From Glebionis coronaria (taxonomy: Eukaryota > Streptophyta > Magnoliopsida > Asterales > Asteraceae): 64,000 nt of DNA. Positions within the stretch are counted from its first letter, which is position 1. The number at the start of each line of letters is the position of its first letter. The notes beneath the pieces were generated by a model. It saw only the letters and a program-made list of their open reading frames with translations. It searched no databases and was not told the origin of the DNA. A program made the translations under genes and the position numbers. Shown here in pieces: positions 57,001 through 64,000 of this stretch. The stretch lies in assembly GCA_025667525.1 (NCBI GenBank), contig JANFOE010000053.1, forward strand, positions 684,501-748,500, read 5' to 3'.

Positions 57001-57788
57001 TACGTTATAGGTTCAACCGATGAGTCCATATGTTACGGTTATACGTTATAGGTTCAACCGATAATTCCATATGTTACGGTTATACGTTATAGGTTCAACC
57101 GATGAGTCCATATGTTAGGGTTATACGTTATAGGTTCAACCGATGATTCCATATGTTACGGTTATACGTTATAGGTTCAACCGATGAGTCCATATGCTAG
57201 GGTTATACGTTATAGGTTTAACCGATGAATCCATATGTTACGGTTATACGTTATAGGTTCAACCGATGAGTCGATATGTTACGGTTATACGTTATAGGTT
57301 CAACCGATAAGTCTATATGCTAGGGTTATACGTTATAGGTTCAACCTATGAGTCGATATGTTACGGTTATACGTTATAGGTTCAACCGATGAGTCCATAT
57401 GTTACGGTTATACGTTATAGGTTCAACCGATGATTCCATATGTTAAGATTATACGTTATAGGTTCAACCGATGAATCCATATGTTAGGGTTATACGTTAT
57501 AGGTTCAACCGATGAATCCATATGTTACGGTTATACGTTATAGGTTCAACCGATGAATCCATATGTTAGGGTTATACGTTATAGGTTCAACCGATGAGTC
57601 CATATGTTACGGTTATACGTTATAGGTTCAACCGATGATTCCATATGTTACGGTTATACGTTATAGGTTCAACCGATGAGTCCATATGTTACGGTTATAC
57701 GTTATAGGTTCAACCGATGAATCCATATGTTAGGGTTATACGTTATAGGTTCAAGCGATGAGTCCATATGTTACGGTTATACATTATA
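48040..57788. repeat. 41-bp tandem array of E2 (about 238 units) with higher-order repeats
   Basis: The monomers (CCGATGAGTCCATATGTTAC, GGTTATACGTTATAGG, TTCAA) run 9,749 bp with very few length changes. Variants (GATTCC, GAATCC, GAGTCG; GTTACGG or GCTAGGG) are not random. Rare markers recur at fixed distances: GATTCCGTATG at 49891, 52679 and 55056, and TATATGGTATAGG at 49211, 51999 and 54376, giving 2,788 bp (68 x 41) and 2,377 bp (58 x 41 minus 1). The minus 1 equals a one-base loss (TTCACCGATG) near 53570 that is itself copied near 55948. Large blocks were therefore duplicated recently. No coding frame is supported. Confidence 0.97.
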
Positions 57789-57879
57789 TAGTAAGAGTGT
57801 AAGACAATATGTTATTATTGCTCTGAGGTGACCATTAAGCTAAAAATACTGAGCTTAAGCATGTTTAAGTGATCAAATA

Positions 57880-57930
57880 TTGGCGGGAAATGTTGGCGGT
57901 AAATGCTGGCGGGAAAATGTTGGTGGGAAA
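57880..57930 (+). promoter_or_regulatory. Four E2F-like boxes upstream of the GRF gene (E2)
   Basis: TTGGCGGGAAA (57880), TTGGCGGTAAA (57893), CTGGCGGGAAA (57906) and TTGGTGGGAAA (57920) are inverted-strand versions of TTTCCCGCCAA at 13-14 bp spacing, ending 133 bp before the GRF start codon. One subterminal-type near-palindrome (TAGGGTCGACTAAGTCGTCC, 57933-57952) follows directly. E1 has the same boxes at 12372-12411. Confidence 0.55.
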
Positions 57931-58063
57931 GCTAGGGTCGACTAAGTCGTCCCTAAATGTGTCTACCCTAAATTTTTATCTTTATTTATGGTAGCTCTTA
58001 TCCTCACAAACTCTTATCCTCTCATACCAAACTCACCACCACCAACACCCGATTTTGCATAAG

Positions 58064-58555
58064 ATGGATCCGCTTGAAGCTTATAAGTGTACATGTAGAA
58101 AGGGATATATTGTGTTGAGACAGTCACATCAACCTCATAGCTTTGGTAAACTTTACTATGCATGTCCTCTTTCGAAGGTAAACAATCAAATGTTTTAGTT
58201 ATGTAATACGTGTGATTATTAAAATGACATGTCATGTTATTTGTTTACTTTGTAACAGCAAAAAACAGATGATTATAGATGTAAATATTTTAAATGGAAG
58301 GATGATTTTGATCTCGAACTCCGTATAAGATCTTCCCCTGGATCTTCAACACCTCAAGGTTCACATCCAAGTTCTTCTACAGGTCATTCTCAATCTGCAC
58401 CCACTGAGTGCTCTAATTGCAAGATCAAAGATCTAAAGATAAAGATGCTAGAGACAAGACTAGAAATGGAAAGGCATCCTGAAGACCACGCATGTCAATC
58501 GGCTGCAATACTTCATGAGCTTTTAAATGAAATGGAAAATCTTAGCTTTGAGTAG
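58064..58555 (+). CDS. GRF-type zinc-finger protein carried by CACTA E2 (136 aa, two exons)
   Basis: Exon 1 is 58064-58177 and exon 2 is 58259-58555; the intron is GTAAAC..TAACAG and in phase 0. The protein starts MDPLEAYKCTCRKGYIVLRQ. C9, C11, C34 and C46, with GKLYYAC and CKYFKW (W51), match the GRF zinc finger (CxC, GRxFYxC, CxFFxW), a fold that in other proteins binds single-stranded DNA or RNA 3' ends. A Ser/Thr/Pro/Gln-rich linker follows, then a second CxxC (CSNC) and a charged helix (KDLKIKMLETRLEMER) likely to pair. The start is chosen because the E1 homologue aligns from the same Met. No stop or splice defect is seen, unlike the transposase genes. The frame is clear; the function in the element is unknown. 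It might aid transposition, replication timing or array maintenance. Confidence 0.78.
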
Positions 58556-58994
58556 TAATCTAATTGTTATTTTAATGTGTTAATTTGTATTTTATTATTA
58601 TATGTTAATCTGTACGTTTAGTTTTAATTAGTTTGTGATGTGTTGTTTTTCTTATTTATGAATCTATTATCGCTGTAATATATATGTTTAATTAAGCGCG
58701 TTTTTAAATGTTAAATATATATCTAAAGTTTTTTTAAATACGTATAAGTTTTTTTAAAATAAATATATTTTTTTAAATATGTATAAAATTTTTTTAAATA
58801 TGTATAAAGTTTTTTTTAAATATGTATAAAGTTATTTTTAAATATGTATAATTTATTTTCTAAATATGTATAAAGTTATTTTTAACTATAATAAAGTTTT
58901 TTTTAAATAAAATAATTAAATTAATTTTTAATAATTTTAAATAATTTTAAATAACTACAAGTGACAAAAAAGGAAAAAAGAAATTTTCCTTCAC
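58556..58994. repeat. AT-rich minisatellite (TTTTTTAAATATGTATAAAG units)
   Basis: After the GRF stop, 58715-58920 consists of about eight imperfect units of 22-26 bp. It may contain the GRF transcript end. No further gene. Confidence 0.6.
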
Positions 58995-59418
58995 CTAGGG
59001 ACGACTTAGTCGTCCCTAGGTTACAAGGGCCCTCCTTTTGTTTTAAACGTTTTTTTTTTAATATTTATATTAATTTTAAATAATTTTAAATAAACAAAAA
59101 AGATAAAAAAAACTGGTAAAATATATTTACTTAACCTAGGGACGACTTAGTCGTCCCTAAGTTAAGTGGGTCCACTTTCATTTTAAACTTTTTAAATAAA
59201 AAATATTTATATTAATTTTAAATAAATAAAAAAAATTTAAAAACGGAGAAAATACATTTATTTAACCTAGGGACGATTTAGTCGTCCCTAGGATTTGTGG
59301 TCTCCACTTTGTCCCCACAGCCCTTTTGACCAAGTTTTTTATGTAAAAATGGTGAGTCCTCCCTTAATCTAGGGACGACTAAGTCGACCCTAGAAAAAGG
59401 GCGTCCCTAGTTGTAGTG
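58995..59418. repeat. E2 right subterminal near-palindromes and terminus
   Basis: Near-palindromes lie at about 58996, 59133, 59263 and 59372, each following AT-rich spacers that are themselves direct repeats of about 135 bp (AATATTTATATTAATTTTAAAT). The terminus CTAGTTGTAGTG ends at 59418. Confidence 0.85.
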
Positions 59419-59421
59419 TTA

Positions 59422-61107
59422 AAAAATGAAGTTTTTTTTGTGAAAAAAAAGGAACCTACGTATACTAACTATAAAGGAGGGAGGGATAGCCAATAAAAAT
59501 TTTCCTTTGTAACTTCTCCTGTAAGTTTCTTGTATCACGTATGGAAAGTTTGGAATTTCTTATGTTGACTTCTTGTATACTTATGTATGGAAAGTTTAGA
59601 ATTTGTTATGTTGTCATGCATTATAAACTTGGACAATATGTAAAGTTGGAAATATCTTCTCTACTAGAACCATCCAAATTGTTGAAAGTTGAACAAATTC
59701 AACAATTGTATAAAAGGAAACCTTACAACCCTGTGATCATTTTTTCTCGAATATGGATGCATGAATACATATGGTAAGTCTTTAAATTATTGAAGGCATC
59801 AATCTAAAATTGAAAACAATAATAATATATATGAAATACGAATGATGAAATTTTGACAATTTATGCAAGTTGGAGTATTTCAAATATGAAACGCATCAAT
59901 CAAACCCAGTCCATACTCCTTATAAATTGTTTTTCTAGTCACATGCCAAAGTAATGCGCAAAACTGTGAGTGTTGGAGCTTTGAAACTTACTGGTACCTA
60001 AGGAATAGATGCAACAAAGAAATCTACATTTTGATTCGTTATACATAGTTCGCTCACTAAAAAAGGTATACAAATTAATTTGGTGCTTAATGATTTAACT
60101 ATTCTTTTACTATAGATTCTAACTTGATGTTCTGTGACTGAATTAACATGCAGGCACGTCCTAATGTGAAGAATGATTTTGCAATGAAGGGTTACCATTT
60201 TTTATGATCGTAGAAAATAAATTTGAAGGAAGAAGCATACGGGCCAACTCACATAAGTGTATAATTTATTTCTTGGAGTTTAGGGAATGTTCACCAATGA
60301 AGAGACCAAGGTAGACGCAGTTCATATACATATGTGTCCCTTGTTAACTTGTTATTAACGGGAGAGATGAATATATACACACATGAACCCTCCACCTCTT
60401 CTTATAGACACACTATTAACCCTTCGCTGCCAACACCTTCCGAAATCGCTACCACAAATATTGGTTTAGATTGTTTGGGTGGTTGTTAAGGTGGTATTAT
60501 CCGCTCGCCGTGGTGTTTGGTTGGTGCCTGGTGGCAAATGGTGGTTAATTAATTTGGTTGTGCTTTGGTGTATGTCATGAATTCGAGTCGATTGTTAACG
60601 GATATAAAAGGTCATTGTTTACGTTCGATATAATGGTTTCGAATTTTGTGTTATTAGATCTGAAGATTTTGAAGCCGATATGTTGTTATCTTGATGGTGT
60701 AGCCACGACTGAATCTATTTTATTGTGTTTGTGGTTACATATATAAACAGGTTTTGTTAATTATGTTTAGCTTTGTGAATTTGTATGTTTTGGTGATAAT
60801 TTGAGGCCAATGATATTATTTGAGGTTTATATTGTTGTGTTTTCTTTGCATTTTACGATAATATGTGTTATCTATAATATTTTGAATTTATACGAGTAAA
60901 ATGTAAAACGAGTTGTTTGATGACTCAATGTTGCATGGTTGCCTACTTATTATTAATAAGACTACATAGATACTTGGCGTACTTCATTCGCATATGCAAA
61001 GCTAAACTAACAACTAAGATGAATGTATCAACGACAAAAGCATGATGAAGATAAAAATATGCAACAACTTCATGCCTTTAAAAATTGTCTTAGCCAATTT
61101 AATCCAA
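59422..61107. other. Intergenic DNA, no gene recognised
   Basis: A short imperfect tandem duplication (TATGGAAAGTTTGGAATTTC and TATGGAAAGTTTAGAATTTG) lies at 59540-59610 within a 78-codon open frame. No family was recognised. A second open frame of 62 codons at 60558 also has no domain. Neither is called as a gene. Confidence 0.4.
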
Positions 61108-61133
61108 CTAGAAAATCCCCGTTCATAGCACGG
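61108..61133 (-). mobile_element. Helitron 3' terminus (minus strand)
   Basis: The minus strand reads CCCGTGCTATGAACGGG (a 5-bp stem with a 7-nt loop), six nt, CTAG, then T. This fits the Helitron 3' end precisely. The body should extend to the right. The 5' TC end was not identified, so its length is unknown. Confidence 0.6.
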
Positions 61134-62339
61134 GATTTTAGAACAACAAGATTTTGGTTAAGTATATATTTTATGTAAGGTTTTATCTTGAATGTTGAAT
61201 ATAATTTTTGGAAATGATATTGTTTTAGACCATGTTCAAATATGAATGTGATAAAAGAATTAAAAGAAACTATTAAGGGAAACTATTTCAATTAGCATGC
61301 TAATTGTATACATGATTGTATACATTATGGTAAGATTTATAAAATAAATGAATAACTTTTGTATTTGATACTTTCCAAAATATTATCCAATCACTTTTCA
61401 AAAAAAAATACATTATCCAATTTTAAATGAAAAAAAATGCACGCCTACTGAAAACCTAAATGATTTAACAATCCATACTTTCCAAACTTAAATTTTTTAA
61501 ATGAATGAAAACTTAAATTGTTTACATGCATACAGTTACATGCATGAAAACTTATAAGCAATACAAAACAAAATCTTCTCAAATTAAATCTAACTTTCAT
61601 CGATCATATATTGGCGAATCAAAATTTATATAAATACTTAAAGCTTTTCTTTTAACAAAATCAATTATCATTTATATTTATCTTTATTGTGATTCATGCA
61701 CCTTGCGTACAAAATTAGCTTCAAATAAATAGGTCTAAACACAACTAAATAAACATTCTTACGTGACATCACTTTAAATTGATAACATACTAAATGATAT
61801 CCTGATTTTATTTTATGTAAATGGCCAGTTATAATGTTATATATGGGAAAACATTGTAACATAAGCGATTATGGAACTTAAAACGATGCTATCACAAAAC
61901 AATACAAAGCATGCCGATAAGAAAGCATTATGACAATGCAAGTACGAAATTGAAAATTTATTCGCTGTCAAAATTTGGTTAACTATAAACCGTTGCCGAC
62001 TATAAGTTATGTAATGCACGTTGTTATATCTTATTTCATAATTGATATAATGTTATATAATGCTTTAGTAAGTGTTTTATATGTTCTTTGATACATGTCA
62101 AAAAATTATCGCCGTTACGAGCGTTTGCAATTTCATTTTGATATTTCGCATTGTATTTTGAACGTTACACGAAACACTTACCACAATATCACTTATGTCG
62201 TTAAAATTTTCGCCTCTATGCGCGGGTATTGGTCTATAAGTTTTCCCAAAATTCAAGTATCTTGTGATCATAAATTTAAAAGTAATAATTAGTGCACAAC
62301 CCATAATACAAAACAGAAAGCAGAAGCCCATTAATTAAT
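61134..62339. other. AT-rich DNA, possibly Helitron interior
   Basis: No genes or repeats could be supported. The segment just before 62340 (ACAACCCATAATACAAAACA) matches the ends of block B at 7070 and 23310. Confidence 0.4.
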
Positions 62340-62472
62340 ATTTAATGTTCAAAAAAATAAAAAGGTAGAAGATATCAATTGATATTCGTAAATTCATGGA
62401 GTCTCGGCAGCAGCTAGGAGTTTCGGCTCCTCTCTTCTAGAGGGGTCTTAGGTTCGAATCCTGGCAACGGAT
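62340..62472 (+). repeat. tRNA-like dispersed module, diverged copy 4
   Basis: It shares AATAAAAAGGTAGAAGATAT and the end GGTCTTAGGTTCGAATCCTGGCAACGG-like fold with copies 1-3. Here the B-box (GGTTCGAATCC) is perfect, and a 7-bp variable-arm-like stem (CTCCTCT..AGAGGGG) precedes it. It is the best preserved Pol III-like end of the four, but still lacks a clear A-box and anticodon. Confidence 0.5.
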
Positions 62473-63655
62473 AATTCTTTTTATATATATTTTTAAAATT
62501 TTCTACTAAGTAACTTTGGCCTAATTTTCTTTAATGTGACACACACATTCGTAATTGAAATAATCTAATAAAACTGTAATCTTAAACACTCCTGAATCTC
62601 CTCCATCTTCAACCATAAATTCAAACCCGATTAACCCTCATTATCCATAGGCATAACTCTGAAATACATAGCCATTCCCTCAGATTATAAACTCTCTTGG
62701 AATAATCCAACACTTCACACAGTCATCATGAGTGTTAGTCCAATTCGTGACTCCGGTCACACCTTGTGGTCTTTACCGAACGTGGGAACTATCCCCTATC
62801 CCAATAAGTGCCATATCTAAACAAGTTGCAATTTAGTAATGCAACGAGTCATTACGAAAACATGTTTGAATATTTTTTTTACTCAGTGCAAAATTGGGGT
62901 GCTGTACCCTGATAATGCTTGGCTTCTTTGCTATTATAATCCTTAGGCCAGTAGGCCTTTTATGAGTGTCCTAAACGATTGTAACTGATTAAGACTATGC
63001 TAATAGAAAACATCTAAAACATGAAATAGTGTATACTGTAAATAGGGATAGACGTGACTAGGTTGTCGGAATAGAACACAACAGCCTTTACAATGATGGT
63101 AACTGGTAACCATTCACTATCACTTTTATAAAATAAGATTTTCTATTATGCTTCGTATCATAATTAGACATCCTTTGATCAAATTTTCAGGCCATGCTTT
63201 ATGTTGACATGGAAGTAAACGATGTCCCATAAAGGTCTTAATGAAATATGGTAGTGACATGTATAGTTTTTATAATGACGTTCTTATAAGTTATTGAATG
63301 AGTACTTTATCATTCAAGTCCTTTGTCGATAATGAGGCCCTTTGCCTATATGAAAATGAATCAACTTTTTGGCATGAGCTTACCCAAACACCCAATAGCC
63401 GATCTTAATAGGGGCTCCCCTTAAGGGATAAATGAATGTTGCACTTTGGGTTATGAGTTGCAGCTCTACTCCATTCCATGGTGGGAGACTAGATTGATTT
63501 TCTTGGTTGGCTTTCAAAATTTATTTTATCTGTAAATCGTTTATATACATTCATCGTTCTTAACTCTCGATCTTCATCTTTGTATAGTATGCCAATCTTA
63601 CTATGCATGTATGATCACGTTATTAAATTTAGGTGGGAAAATTGGGAACTCTGGT
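62473..63655. other. Intergenic DNA, no gene recognised
   Basis: No open frame or structured element was found. The region contains short polypyrimidine stretches only. Confidence 0.4.
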
Positions 63656-64000
63656 GAAGTTTATTGGATTGTATGCAGGAGAGCATTGAAATCGATAAGA
63701 TGAAGTTGGAGCGAGGAGCGTGAAAGAAATCGATAACACGCGAAGTTTGGGGTTTAGGAGATTAAGAAAATAGAAGTTCCTGAATTTTGTGTAAGTACAT
63801 ACTAAATTTACTTGCACTCCTGCATCCTTGATCCTTTTATCGATGACCAAAATGCTCCAATAGCACGTTACAAGTATTTGCATTCTATTACGTAAAACTT
63901 ATTCGTTTATCAATCTACCTAATAATGAATACAAATATGTCGAATTTGGAAATTACGCTTCACATCAATGCGCGGTCGCTTAATACCTCTCGTTAGTACT
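63656..64000 (+). repeat. Duplicated host block, copy 2 (partner of 4028-4370)
   Basis: From TATTGGATTG it follows 4028-4370 almost base for base, with a 12-bp insertion (ATGAAGTTGGAG) and a few changes, and continues past the window edge. Upstream sequence GGAACTCTGGTGAAGTT shows what should lie left of the copia A insertion. The donor GTAAGTACAT is kept. Confidence 0.8.

Noticed and set aside
48240..57760. Plant telomere-like CTAGGGTTA strings
   Set aside because: They are a single monomer variant (GCTAGGGTTATACG) at 41-bp spacing, not TTTAGGG repeats.
48040..57788. CRISPR-like or centromeric satellite array
   Set aside because: There are no spacers between units, the context is a plant transposon with CACTA ends and TTA target duplications, and a homologous array sits in a second CACTA element.
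48040..57788. Hammerhead ribozyme repeats (GATGAG core in each unit)
   Set aside because: The CTGATGA core appears only in rare variants (AACTGATGAG), and no GAAA box or three-stem fold could be made within 41 bp.
59541..59777. 78-codon open frame at 59541
   Set aside because: It contains an imperfect tandem duplication, has no recognisable domain, and is the length expected by chance in AT-rich DNA.

Overview
The window is nuclear DNA from a flowering plant, most likely a eudicot. Evidence: a nuclear-type tRNA-His, Ty1/copia retrotransposons, CACTA (En/Spm) transposons, a plant ICln-type gene remnant and PPR relics, all with GT..AG introns. The family cannot be fixed from the sequence. No intact ordinary host gene is visible. 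The window is layers of transposable elements in a background of decayed, repeatedly duplicated host DNA.

Layout. 1-4027: 3' part of a copia element (gag-pol with two in-frame stops, then one LTR). 4028-10813: decayed duplicated blocks with two tRNA-His copies and LINE and tRNA-like relics. 10814-18946: CACTA element 'E1' (8.1 kb, target duplication CAT). 18947-29390: duplicated blocks, PPR and LINE relics, a hAT-type MITE with 8-bp target duplications, a copia pol splinter, and a scrambled ICln gene remnant beside a Helitron-like 3' end. 29391-35261: a second copia element with truncated 5' LTR, full 3' LTR and multiply broken gag-pol, followed by a SINE. 37821-38561: a TRIM with GATCC target duplications. 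38729-59418: CACTA element 'E2' (20.7 kb, target duplication TTA). 59422-64000: low-complexity host DNA with a Helitron-like end and two more duplicated blocks.

The most interesting content is the architecture shared by the two CACTA elements, which lie in opposite orientation and have different terminal palindromes. Each has (i) a small two-exon gene for a GRF-type zinc finger with a C-terminal helix; (ii) directly upstream of it, three or four E2F-like TTTCCCGCC boxes about every 13-14 bp; (iii) then a tandem array of 41-bp monomers, homologous between the elements (about 70% identical, same period, no gaps), about 41 copies in E1 and about 238 in E2; and (iv) on the other side of the array, divergently transcribed transposase genes (TNPA-like in E1; TNP2 plus TNPA-like in E2). 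The subterminal palindromes also occur beside the array, on the transposase side in E1 and on both sides in E2. That suggests a central bidirectional control region read by the elements' own DNA-binding proteins. The transposase genes of both elements are broken. The E2 zinc-finger gene is intact, while the E1 copy has lost its splice donor.
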